Of a stretch of DNA of 64,000 nt, positions 16,224-24,753 are shown in pieces. The position numbers and the translations under genes were made by a program. The notes below the pieces were generated by a model. It was given only the letters and a program-made list of their open reading frames with translations, did not search any database and had not been told where the DNA came from. Source of the DNA: Dyadobacter jiangsuensis (GTDB taxonomy: Bacteria > Bacteroidota > Bacteroidia > Cytophagales > Spirosomataceae); assembly GCF_003014695.1 (NCBI RefSeq), contig NZ_PYAS01000001.1, forward strand, positions 186,001 through 250,000. The letters run 5' to 3'. Within the stretch, counting starts at the first letter, position 1. Each line of letters starts with the position of its first letter.

Positions 16224-17036
16224 ATGAAATTATCTGTTTCTGCGAATTCTCAATCCAGAGAATTGCAGGATTGTAGTATATCTTATGTAATTAAAACAAA
16301 GAACCATTCTGTTCGATTGCAAAACAGATTCGGATTCAAGATTGTCATTACTTTGGGTGATACCTTTGATCCGGAGATCAACGGGTTTCAGCATAGAGCC
16401 GTTAAAGGTTTTATTATCAGTCGAAATGTCCTGCACGGATGGAGTTCCGGCGAGGCAGCGATGTTTATCAGCCTTATCGAACCCGCAAGCCGGTGGGGTC
16501 GTGATCTCAGGGTATTGCTTGCGGGGCGCGATGTTTGTCTCATCGAGGAATTAATCGCTGTTGAGGAGGTGGATTCGATTCTGCCTCGCGAGCTCGATAT
16601 GATGAATGAAACCGTTATCGTCGAGCGGATTCAGGCATTTTTTTCGCGATTAGCAAAAAAAGAACCTGCATTGCCGCGGAAGCATATGGATGATCGGATG
16701 GGGCGGGTAATATCCTATATCGATCAAAATCTCTCCCAGAATATAGATTTGTCGGAAGTGGCGAACCTGGCGCATTTGTCGTCTCACCGTTTCCGGCACT
16801 TGTTCACAGAGCAGATCGGCCTTCCATTTACACAATACATTATATGGCAGCGTCTTAAAAAATCAATCTATGCAGTGGCGTCGGGTGAGATGACGCTGGG
16901 AGAAGCGGTAGAAAATTTCGGTTTCACCGACCAGGCGCACTTCAGTAATACGTTCAAGAAAACATTTGGCGTATTTCCGAGGGTATTCCTGCAAACCTCA
17001 CACATTGTTTTAAAGATCTGTGTACAAAAAGAATAG
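16224..17036 (+). CDS. AraC family regulator, second of a tandem pair
   Basis: This 270-residue protein parallels the one before it along its whole length: the N-terminal domain has HRAVKGFIISRNVLHGW and ISLIEPASRWG where the first has MKGFVVTGNAMHKC and ILIEPQSPWG, and the C-terminal AraC domain has VANLAHLSSHRFRHLFTEQIGLPFTQYIIWQRL. The second helix-turn-helix ends in GFTDQAHFSNTFKKTFGVFP. The gap to the first gene is 164 bases, so they may be transcribed separately. A DUF6766 membrane protein follows. The pair arose by duplication; ligand and targets are unknown. Confidence 0.9.
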   Translation: MKLSVSANSQSRELQDCSISYVIKTKNHSVRLQNRFGFKIVITLGDTFDPEINGFQHRAVKGFIISRNVLHGWSSGEAAMFISLIEPASRWGRDLRVLLAGRDVCLIEELIAVEEVDSILPRELDMMNETVIVERIQAFFSRLAKKEPALPRKHMDDRMGRVISYIDQNLSQNIDLSEVANLAHLSSHRFRHLFTEQIGLPFTQYIIWQRLKKSIYAVASGEMTLGEAVENFGFTDQAHFSNTFKKTFGVFPRVFLQTSHIVLKICVQKE

Positions 17037-17270
17037 CCTCATTTTACAATGCTGCTCTTTTTTAAAAGGTATAATTTTGAAAAGAGTAAAGGGGAATTAT
17101 TGAGGTATTATGTGGTTCGGATAATTGCAGCGTGTGCTGCAAACGAACTGCGTATACCTATTATCGTTATTCAAGTCGGGTGTAGGGAAATAACCGGGTG
17201 GAAGTTGGGTGATGGAGCAATTGGCATACTTTTCGAAATGGGAAAAGGCGTACTTTTAACCACCACATCT

Positions 17271-17939
17271 ATGCCTGAACATAAACCACACTTCTTTTAC
17301 AGAAACGGACTATCAATTGTCTTTCTCTCGTTTTTCATTGCTGCATGGGTAGCCCAGGCTTTCTTTGGATGGAAGCAGCACAATGATGAATTGATGGAGT
17401 TGGGTGCCGGACAGATCGCATTTACACAGTACCTTTCCAGTGGTCACTTTTTTTCTTCGACGTTTGAAAACTTCCAGAGCGAGTTTCTTCAAATGGCTAT
17501 GTATGTGATCCTGACCATTTCCCTTCGTCAGATTGGTTCGGCGGAGTCCAAAGATCTGGTTAAGCCGGAAGAGGTGGATCGTGAGCCCGATCCTTCGAAA
17601 AAAGATGCCCCCGGACCAGTCAGGAGCGGAGGATGGCAATTAAAGCTGTATCAACATTCGTTGTCGATCGCTTTTGTGCTGCTTTTCCTGGGAAGCTGGA
17701 TAGGTCATTTGTACGGGAGCTACACCGATCACAACGAGCAAAGGATGCTGCGCGGGGAAGCGAAACAATCGTTGAGCTTATTTCTCGGTGAACCTGATTT
17801 CTGGTTTGAGACTTTTCAGAACTGGCAAAGCGAGTTCCTTTCCGTTGCTTCCATTGTTATTCTGTCTATTTTTCTCCGGCAAAAAGGCTCCCCGGAATCC
17901 AAACCCGTTGATGCCGGGCATATGGAAACCGGAAAATAA
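17271..17939 (+). CDS. DUF6766-like membrane protein with internal duplication
   Basis: The 222-residue protein has two halves of like sequence. Each begins with a hydrophobic helix (LSIVFLSFFIAAWVAQAFFG; LSIAFVLLFLGSWIGHLYGS), then D/N-rich HN-E, a hydrophilic stretch with FE(T)FQ-(S/W)QSEFL, and a second helix with ILTISLRQ/ILSIFLRQ followed by GSxESK. This fits DUF6766, a membrane family without a known role. ATG 17271 (MPEHKPHFF) was chosen because it gives the family length; the frame is open from 17049 but that extension has no family features. It follows two AraC regulators that might control it. Confidence 0.75.
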   Translation: MPEHKPHFFYRNGLSIVFLSFFIAAWVAQAFFGWKQHNDELMELGAGQIAFTQYLSSGHFFSSTFENFQSEFLQMAMYVILTISLRQIGSAESKDLVKPEEVDREPDPSKKDAPGPVRSGGWQLKLYQHSLSIAFVLLFLGSWIGHLYGSYTDHNEQRMLRGEAKQSLSLFLGEPDFWFETFQNWQSEFLSVASIVILSIFLRQKGSPESKPVDAGHMETGK

Positions 17940-17969
17940 TTCTTGTGTGCCGTTCGGTGAATCCCGCAT

Positions 17970-18257
17970 CTACGAATGGGTTTGAGAAGGAGACGACAGA
18001 CATCTTAATGCGACCACAGAGCGGTCGGCGATAGTCAGGATTTCGCCCGGTTTGACGGTTTGACCAGTTTCTCCGATGAAATTTTCTGCCGTATTAAAAA
18101 GACACAGTTCGACGCTGTGCGCATTCTCGGAAAAAACAGCGAAGTTTACACCGTTACCATCCCAGGATGCGCCCAGGGGATACGGTTTGCCGGGAAGTGT
18201 TTGTATTTTCTGATCATTGGCGGGTTCGAGCAACTCGTTTTCAATATGATGTTCCAT
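17970..18257 (-). pseudogene. Internally deleted GlgX/TreX glycogen debranching gene remnant
   Basis: The 95-codon frame joins two ends of one enzyme. Residues ~20-54 ([16 protein letters not shown], then [16 protein letters not shown]) are the opening of the CBM48 domain of GlgX/TreX-type debranching enzymes, which are normally about 700 residues. Residues ~55-90 ([20 protein letters not shown], then [10 protein letters not shown]) match the final beta-sandwich strands of the same family. Everything between, including the GH13 catalytic barrel, is missing, and the reading frame is intact. It lies 27 bases downstream of a GH13 alpha-glucosidase and near treZ, where a treX gene would be expected. 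A small functional CBM48-like protein is possible but unlikely. Confidence 0.75.
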
Positions 18258-18284
18258 AGCAAGTGTGGTTGGTATATGTATAAT

Positions 18285-19955
18285 TCATCCTTCGTGATGC
18301 GGGTAAGTCAGCTCCTGATCATCAATTTGTACTATAATACCTTCATCTCCGGCGAGGGTAATCACACCGGCGACATGCATCCCGATGCGTTCTTCTTCGG
18401 TGCTGAGTTTAATAATGCCTTTATAGGCGGCACTTGGCGTACGGAAATAGGCCGGGCGGTGACTCAGGTTGAGAATGATGAGAAATGTCTCCTCGTGCTC
18501 CTGCCTGAGATAGGAAATAAGTTGTCCGTCTGAATAAACCGGGCTGTAACTCCCCACGCTCAATGCCGCACTGCGTCGGCGGATGTCAATCAGCCTGCGG
18601 TAGAACGACAGCATAGAATGCAGATCGCCTTTTTGTTTCTCCACATTCACTCTTGCTGCGTTGTAGGGTAGTCTTAGCCAGGGCTTTCGTGCCGAGAAGC
18701 CGGCATTGATCCCCGGCCCCCATTGCATCGGGGTTCGGGAAGGGTCGCGGCTGATGTTCAGATCAGGCATATGGAGTCCCTGCGGATCCACCATTTCATC
18801 GACTGGAATGGGCACATCGGTCATCCCTATTTCATCACCGTAATAAATGGTGGGTGTGCCGCGGAGCGTCAGCAGCAGCATCGCCGCGATTCTGGCTTGC
18901 GATAATCCTACACGGCTTGCGATCCGGGGCTTGTCGTGGTTACCTAATACCCAGTTTGGCCAGCTTTCCGCCGGCAGCGCGCCTTCGTACGCGTCGATCG
19001 CCCCCGCGATTTCCCGGGCATTCCACGGCAGGGTCAGCAGCTGGAAATTGAATGGCAAGTGAGCCCCGGAGTTACCCTCGCCATAGTAGGTGACCAGTTT
19101 GGGTATAGGCAAATAGATCTCCCCGATCAGCACCCTGTCGTCGAAAGCGTCCGTGAGCTCGCGCATCATGCGGACAATCTGGTGGACTTCGGGCTGGTCG
19201 GTGGAATAAACGGGGAGGAAATCGTCGTACAACGGGTTTGCCGTGTTGCCTGCGGTATTGGGCGCGGGTGGGTTGTCGCGCAGCTGGCTATCCTTTATCA
19301 TATGCCACATCACGTCCACTCTGAAACCGTCAACCCCTTTTTCCAGCCAGAACCGCATCACATCGAGCATCGCCCGCTGCACTTCCGGATGGCGCCAGTT
19401 GAGGTCGGGTTGTTCTTTCAGGAATGCATGGTAATAATATTGCCCGGTATGCACATCCCATTCCCAGGCCGGGCCGCCAAATACGCTCAGCCAGTTATTG
19501 GGTACGGAACGGTCTTCCTTACCGTCATGCCAGATATACCAGTCCCTTTTTGGATTGTCCCTGGATGAGCGGCTTTCGAGAAACCACGGGTGCTGGTCGG
19601 AGGTATGGTTCGGTACCAGGTCGAGCAGCAACTTCATACCCCGCCGGTGGACCTCGTTCAGCAGTTCATCGAAATCGTCCATGTTCCCGAAAAGCGGATG
19701 AATACCCCGATAATCGGAAATGTCATATCCGAAATCGGCCATCGGCGAAGCGAAAACCGGGGAAAGCCACAGGCAGTCGATGCCAAGCCATTGAAGGTAG
19801 TCGAGTCGGGTGACAATTCCTTTCAGGTCGCCGACGCCGTCGTTGTTGGAATCCTGAAAGGACCTGGGGTATACCTGATAGATAATGCCATGTTGCCACC
19901 ACTTGTGTTGGGCGGAAGTTGGTACTGTCGGGAATATGGCCGTCGTATGTTCCAT
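18285..19955 (-). CDS. GH13 alpha-glucosidase (oligo-1,6-glucosidase/maltase type)
   Basis: This 556-residue cytoplasmic GH13 enzyme begins its barrel with WWQHGIIYQVYPRSFQDSNNDGVGDLKGI. The catalytic set is complete: Asp214 in GFRVDV (nucleophile), Glu279 in IGEIY (acid/base) and Asp341 in GNHDKPR. The loop VPNHTSDQHPWF and the C-terminal beta domain are also present. It would hydrolyse maltose, isomaltose or short malto-oligosaccharides, releasing glucose. It is divergent from treZ with 127 bases between starts, and upstream of the GlgX remnant. A trehalose synthase is less likely because the C-terminal region is short. Confidence 0.92.
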   Translation of the reverse strand: MEHTTAIFPTVPTSAQHKWWQHGIIYQVYPRSFQDSNNDGVGDLKGIVTRLDYLQWLGIDCLWLSPVFASPMADFGYDISDYRGIHPLFGNMDDFDELLNEVHRRGMKLLLDLVPNHTSDQHPWFLESRSSRDNPKRDWYIWHDGKEDRSVPNNWLSVFGGPAWEWDVHTGQYYYHAFLKEQPDLNWRHPEVQRAMLDVMRFWLEKGVDGFRVDVMWHMIKDSQLRDNPPAPNTAGNTANPLYDDFLPVYSTDQPEVHQIVRMMRELTDAFDDRVLIGEIYLPIPKLVTYYGEGNSGAHLPFNFQLLTLPWNAREIAGAIDAYEGALPAESWPNWVLGNHDKPRIASRVGLSQARIAAMLLLTLRGTPTIYYGDEIGMTDVPIPVDEMVDPQGLHMPDLNISRDPSRTPMQWGPGINAGFSARKPWLRLPYNAARVNVEKQKGDLHSMLSFYRRLIDIRRRSAALSVGSYSPVYSDGQLISYLRQEHEETFLIILNLSHRPAYFRTPSAAYKGIIKLSTEEERIGMHVAGVITLAGDEGIIVQIDDQELTYPHHEG

Positions 19956-20082
19956 TATTCTGTCTGTTTTTGAAATAGTTGGCAGTCCCCTTCCAAAATC
20001 ACGCCTGCACGGCAGCGTGGTGGCATAGGTTTTGTTTCAGGCCCGGAATTCAAAATGCCAGGTGGTTAACATCCTTATCAAT

Positions 20083-21888
20083 ATGAGCAATATCAAGGCA
20101 GGCGCGTACAGGGAGGGCGAACAAATCAGGTTCAGGGTGTGGGCTCCGCAAACGAAGCAAATGAACCTGATTTGCGAGCATGCCGGACCCGAAACTTTTC
20201 AAATGGAGCCGGCAGGCCAAGGGTATTTCAATCTGAACTTGGCCTGGGGGGACGAACCTTGCCGTTATCGGTACGATCCGGATAGCCGGGGGCCTTTTCC
20301 TGACCCTGCATCGCATTTTCAGCCCGAAGGTGTGCATGGATATTCACAGGTTGTAGATCATAGCCGTTTCCCCTGGACGGACGGCGAATGGCGCGGACGT
20401 GCATTCGAAGACCTCATTTTGTATGAACTCCATGTGGGCACATTTACCCCGGAAGGCACGTTTGAAGCCATTGTTCCGCGGCTGGCAGCGCTGGCCGAAT
20501 TGGGTATCAATGCCATCGAACTAATGCCCGTTTCGGAATTCCCCGGTAGCCGGAATTGGGGATACGATGGGGTATTTCCTTATTCGGTCCACAGCGCTTA
20601 TGGCGGGCCCGGGCAGCTCAAAGTGCTGGTGGATGCAGCCCACGGCCTGGGGATCTCCGTTTTTTTAGACATCGTCATTAACCATATCGGGCCGGAGGGA
20701 AACTATCTCGGAGATTTCGGCCCTTATTTTTCCGATAAATATTCAACACCCTGGGGAAAGGCGATCAATTTTGACGGTGAATGGTCGGATGGTGTGCGGG
20801 ACTATTTCTCGGACCTCATCCTATTCTGGTCGGAATACTATCACCTGGACGGCCTTCGACTGGATGCCATCCATGAAATTTTCGATAAGGGCGCATTCAG
20901 TTTTTGGGAGCTCGTACATCAAAAACTCGACGCGCATCAGCCTTATAGCGGCCGTAGATTTCACCTCATTGCCGAGTCCGATCTGAACAGCCCGCGTGTG
21001 GTGAAACCTGTCCAAATCGGTGGGATGGGATTCGATGCGCAATGGCTGGACGATTTCCACCATGCGCTTTACGTGTTGCTCGATGAAAACGGCCGCGAGC
21101 GTCATATCGATTTCGGAACTATCGGCCAGCTCGCCAAAGCCTATAAAGACGGTTTCGTGCACAGCGGCGGCTATGTGCAATTCCGGAAGAGAAAGCACGG
21201 GACCTCGTCGGCAGGGATTCGGGGCGCTTCGTTCGTTGCCTTTAATCTGAATCACGATCAGGCAGGAAACCGTGCCGGCGGCGAGCGGCTCAGCCAGCTT
21301 GTGAGTGTGGCGCGACAAAAAGTGGCGATGGCCGCATTGATGCTTTCGCCTTACGTGCCGATGCTTTTTATGGGGGAGGAGTACGGAGAAGACACACCCT
21401 TTTTCTTCTTCGTAAGTCACACCGATCCCAAGCTGATCCGCGCCGTGATCGAAGGCCGGGAAAGCGAGTTCAAAGACTTTGGAGATGGGCAAAAGCCTCG
21501 TAACCCACAGGATGAGGACACGTTTCTGTGTTCTAAAATACAATGGCAGAAGCGTAGCGAAGCGCCCTACACCGATCTGCTCGACTGGACTCAAACCCTC
21601 ATTGCCCTGCGGCAAACACATACTGCATTACGCAATTTCGAAAAGGATGGTATTTCCGTGGACGTGCTCACCGACAGGGCATTGCTCCTGAAACGGATCA
21701 GTAATGACGAGCGGGAGATGCTGTATTGTTATATCAATTTTTCTGACGAAACGTTCACCTTCCTGCCTCCGGATGGACCGCATTGGCATCTGATACTCGA
21801 TTCGCAGCGAAATGTGCGAACGGAAACCTGGTGCATCGACGGCCCCGGTGTCAAAGTGTTCTCAAATGTGCCCGATGTAATATTCTGA
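20083..21888 (+). CDS. treZ: Malto-oligosyltrehalose trehalohydrolase
   Basis: This 601-residue GH13 enzyme releases trehalose from the end of malto-oligosyltrehalose. An N-terminal CBM48-like domain (GEQIRFRVWAPQTKQMNL) precedes the barrel, with DIVINHIGPEGNYL, the nucleophile Asp261 in DGLRLDAIH and the acid Glu298 in LIAESDLN; PYFSDKYSTPWGKAINFDG is a TreZ signature. ATG 20083 (MSNIKAG) was chosen because the CBM48 begins immediately after it. The usual partner TreY is not in the window and the neighbouring GlgX/TreX gene is a remnant, so the pathway is either completed elsewhere or decaying here. Confidence 0.93.
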   Translation: MSNIKAGAYREGEQIRFRVWAPQTKQMNLICEHAGPETFQMEPAGQGYFNLNLAWGDEPCRYRYDPDSRGPFPDPASHFQPEGVHGYSQVVDHSRFPWTDGEWRGRAFEDLILYELHVGTFTPEGTFEAIVPRLAALAELGINAIELMPVSEFPGSRNWGYDGVFPYSVHSAYGGPGQLKVLVDAAHGLGISVFLDIVINHIGPEGNYLGDFGPYFSDKYSTPWGKAINFDGEWSDGVRDYFSDLILFWSEYYHLDGLRLDAIHEIFDKGAFSFWELVHQKLDAHQPYSGRRFHLIAESDLNSPRVVKPVQIGGMGFDAQWLDDFHHALYVLLDENGRERHIDFGTIGQLAKAYKDGFVHSGGYVQFRKRKHGTSSAGIRGASFVAFNLNHDQAGNRAGGERLSQLVSVARQKVAMAALMLSPYVPMLFMGEEYGEDTPFFFFVSHTDPKLIRAVIEGRESEFKDFGDGQKPRNPQDEDTFLCSKIQWQKRSEAPYTDLLDWTQTLIALRQTHTALRNFEKDGISVDVLTDRALLLKRISNDEREMLYCYINFSDETFTFLPPDGPHWHLILDSQRNVRTETWCIDGPGVKVFSNVPDVIF

Positions 21889-21913
21889 AATACCGACAAA
21901 AAATAGAACTATC

Positions 21914-23482
21914 ATGGCGAGGAATAAACATAATTCAAAAAAGGGCAACGCGCCCGACGCCCGCGGGTGGGCGCGGGACGGACAAAACGCCAGTTTATGG
22001 AACGGGCATTTGGCATTGAAAAGAGAAGGGGCGACGGTCCCGGAAACCGACGTCTACGATGTGCTCATCGTAGGCGCGGGCATAACCGGGCTCACCACCG
22101 CATTGCTCCTGCAACAGGCGGGTAAGCGATGTGTTGTTGCCGATGCCCATCATGCGGGGTTTGGCACAACAGGCGGGACCACGGCCCACATCAACACATT
22201 TGCTGATAACACCTATGCCGAGGTAGAACAGGCATTCGGTAAGGAGGCCGCCCCGCTCTTCGCCGATTCGATCCGCGGCGCGGTGGAGCTGATCCGGCAT
22301 TTTGTCGGGACCTGCCAAATCGATTGTGACCTGGAATGGCGGCAGGGATATGTTTACGCCGAAACGGAAGAAGAAGTAAAGCAGCTCGAAGAGCTGTACC
22401 AAAGTGCATTGCGTGCCGGTGTAAAGGCAGCTCCCGCCGATGATGTCCCCACGCCGGTACCTTATCTGGCGGCAGTGGTATTCGATGACCAGGCGCAGTT
22501 TCATCCCCTGAAATACATCGGCGGTCTCCTGAACGAATTCAGAAAATCCGGCGGGGCAGTGGTTGAAAATGCTTGTATCCGGGAGGTGGAAACCGCAGAT
22601 GGCTATTATACGGCGATCGCCGATCAGCACCGCCTCCGTGCGAAGCGGGTAGTATATGCCACACATATCCCACCGGGAGGCATTAACGTCCTGCATTTCC
22701 GGAATGCTTCCTACCGGAGTTACGTCATCGCGGTCACACTGGCCGACGGCGCCTATCCCGACGCCCTGGTTTACGACTGCCAGGAGCCTTACCATTATTT
22801 CAGAACACACACGATCGACGGGCAGCCCTATCTCGTGGCGGGCGGTAATGACCATAAGACCGGTCACGACGACCCGCAAAAGGCTTTTGCAGACCTGATA
22901 GCCTATACCCGGAAGTATTACCATGTGGAGCGGGTCGCCTACCAATGGTCTGCGCAGTATTATGTACCGGCCGATGGCCTACCTTATATAGGTCACCTTC
23001 CGGGTGCACCGGATGGCATTTATGCGGCCACGGGTTATAATGGCAACGGAATGATCCTCGGTACTGCGGCTGCACAGGTATTGAGCGACCTCATCATGAC
23101 AGGCGAAAGCAAATACAAGACGCTGTATGACCCGGCGCGGGTGAAACCGGTTGCCGGATTTGCCGAAGTTGTAAAAGAAAGTGCTGACGTAGTAAAACGA
23201 TTCATCGGGGATCGTTTCGGTATTGCCCATATCGATTCCCTCGCAGACGTCAGTCCGGATGAGGGGCGCGTGATCGAGCTCGACGGAGAAAAGCTGGCGG
23301 TTTACCGCGATTCTGTGGGTGATATCCACGTGCTCGATCCTGTGTGTACGCACGCGAAGTGCATCGTGCAATGGAATACGGAAGAGAAAAGCTGGGATTG
23401 TCCTTGTCACGGTGCACGATTCGATTGCCTGGGGCATGTGCTCACCGACCCGGCACGGGCAGATCTGGATCAGCTGCTCTGA
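21914..23482 (+). CDS. FAD-dependent oxidoreductase with C-terminal Rieske [2Fe-2S] domain
   Basis: This 522-residue protein has a DAO-type FAD fold beginning VYDVLIVGAGITGL (GxGxxG at 54-59) and ending near GYNGNGMILGTAAAQVLSDL. It then has a Rieske domain with Cys478-x-His480 and Cys496-x-x-His499 as the complete iron-sulfur ligands. The same fusion occurs in Gram-positive and Bacteroidota proteins of unknown substrate. It starts 25 bases after treZ, so the two are probably co-transcribed, but no chemical link to trehalose is obvious. No signal peptide is present. Confidence 0.9.
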   Translation: MARNKHNSKKGNAPDARGWARDGQNASLWNGHLALKREGATVPETDVYDVLIVGAGITGLTTALLLQQAGKRCVVADAHHAGFGTTGGTTAHINTFADNTYAEVEQAFGKEAAPLFADSIRGAVELIRHFVGTCQIDCDLEWRQGYVYAETEEEVKQLEELYQSALRAGVKAAPADDVPTPVPYLAAVVFDDQAQFHPLKYIGGLLNEFRKSGGAVVENACIREVETADGYYTAIADQHRLRAKRVVYATHIPPGGINVLHFRNASYRSYVIAVTLADGAYPDALVYDCQEPYHYFRTHTIDGQPYLVAGGNDHKTGHDDPQKAFADLIAYTRKYYHVERVAYQWSAQYYVPADGLPYIGHLPGAPDGIYAATGYNGNGMILGTAAAQVLSDLIMTGESKYKTLYDPARVKPVAGFAEVVKESADVVKRFIGDRFGIAHIDSLADVSPDEGRVIELDGEKLAVYRDSVGDIHVLDPVCTHAKCIVQWNTEEKSWDCPCHGARFDCLGHVLTDPARADLDQLL

Positions 23483-23591
23483 TGCATTCCGTCGGACGAG
23501 ACGGCATCACAATGGCAATTTCCGTCCGTTCGTTGCGGCGAGATTACCATTTGCACAGCGCGGGCGTCTGTTTTGCGTATAGCTATATAGG

Positions 23592-24254
23592 TTAACTAAC
23601 ATATGCCCTTGGGTTGCATTCCATCGCACCCATCAGGTCGACCACGTTGTTGACTTGCGTCTTCTTGAAAATGTTCGATTTGATAGTGCTGATCGTCGAA
23701 ATCTTTCTGTCCATTTCCTTTGCAATGAGCGAAGGACTCAGGCCATTGACGAGAAAATTGGCGACTTTGATTTCCGTCGGTGTCAGCTTGGACGTTTTCC
23801 TCGGACGAACAATCGGGTTCTTAATCAGTAGCTCGATGGCGATTTGCATGTTGACATAGACCCTGTTTTCAGTTAATGAGCTGATACATTCGTGGAGATC
23901 TTCACCGCTGAAATCATCAGGCAGATATGCATCGATTTTTTCCCTGAAGAAGTTGATTAAGTTGTCGACGGATTGCTGGTAATCGTAGAGGATAATCTTG
24001 CATGATTTGTAGGCCAATCGCAATCTTTTGATATCGCTGATGATTGCCCTGTCCGGCATTTTCCCGATCCTGATAAAAAAATAAGACGAGCCATTTTGGG
24101 GGCTATCCGTCGTTAGTTCCGGCATGAGATGATATTCGGAAAATCTACATCCCGGGCGCATCGACTGCAACATCGATTTAATGCCCGATCTGTACATGGG
24201 CCGGTTGTCTACAATGATCATCCAATCGCCTTCTGTGGTATCGTAGGTTATCAT
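23592..24254 (-). CDS. LuxR-type regulator with a degenerate receiver domain
   Basis: The 220-residue protein has the NarL/FixJ layout: an N-terminal receiver-like domain and a C-terminal LuxR helix-turn-helix (SKLTPTEIKVANFLVNGLSP ... ISTIKSNIFKK). Asp16 of the acidic pocket remains (IVDNRP), but the phospho-acceptor position in SYFFIRIGKMP has no aspartate, and the conserved lysine is replaced in AYLPDDFS. Phosphorylation is therefore unlikely, so the domain may sense another signal or only mediate dimerisation. ATG 24254 (MITYDTTEG) gives the family length; the frame is open to 24335. It is divergent from the AraC-type regulator gene at 24754. Confidence 0.8.
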   Translation of the reverse strand: MITYDTTEGDWMIIVDNRPMYRSGIKSMLQSMRPGCRFSEYHLMPELTTDSPQNGSSYFFIRIGKMPDRAIISDIKRLRLAYKSCKIILYDYQQSVDNLINFFREKIDAYLPDDFSGEDLHECISSLTENRVYVNMQIAIELLIKNPIVRPRKTSKLTPTEIKVANFLVNGLSPSLIAKEMDRKISTISTIKSNIFKKTQVNNVVDLMGAMECNPRAYVS

Positions 24255-24753
24255 ACTTTGTGAAATTTTTTTGCCCCAATGACAATGCAACGCCTGAATT
24301 GGTATCCCTTCGTTGCGATTTTTTCCTGGGGCCAAATTGCTGCATTATTTCCAAATAGAAGGGCGATATACTTGTCATTTTGGGGTGTTTTTTTCTTGCA
24401 TGAATAAAAAAATGCCGGCTAATAAAAATGGCCCCGGCCAGGATTTCGACACGACTCCAGAGACGGCGGATCGGCAGTTGGCCCACCGGGCGCCGTATGG
24501 TAGAAAATCTTGGCTATTTGGTGAGAATTTCATGTTAATGCCCCGTTTGGCGTCCTAACCCATTGGCAACGAACATGCTGTCGGCTATGTTTGCATCCGT
24601 CTGTTGAGCAAACACGTCGGCTGATCTACGTTTTAAGCGATCCGCGATCAGCAAATTCCGGCATTTGAAATGCTGCTCTCCGAGACAGTACCATGCATTT
24701 TCTGACAGGTATCTTTTTGTTTGTAATGCAAATTATTGCGCTTTGGAAGTGTT
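24255..24753. other. Divergent intergenic region between two orphan regulators
   Basis: This 499-base AT-rich stretch separates the LuxR-type and AraC-type regulators. A 52-codon frame at 24400-24558 (MNKKMPANKNG...) is hydrophilic, matches nothing I recognise and is not called as a gene. No full promoter fits the consensus, though short T-rich stretches near 24710-24725 could hold a -7 element for the right-hand gene. Confidence 0.5.

Noticed and set aside
20821..21621. 266-codon minus-strand frame
   Set aside because: Antisense to treZ, whose catalytic residues are clear.
24400..24558. Possible 52-residue gene in the gap between two orphan regulators
   Set aside because: It has an ATG but no ribosome-binding or family evidence, and composition is low in hydrophobic residues.
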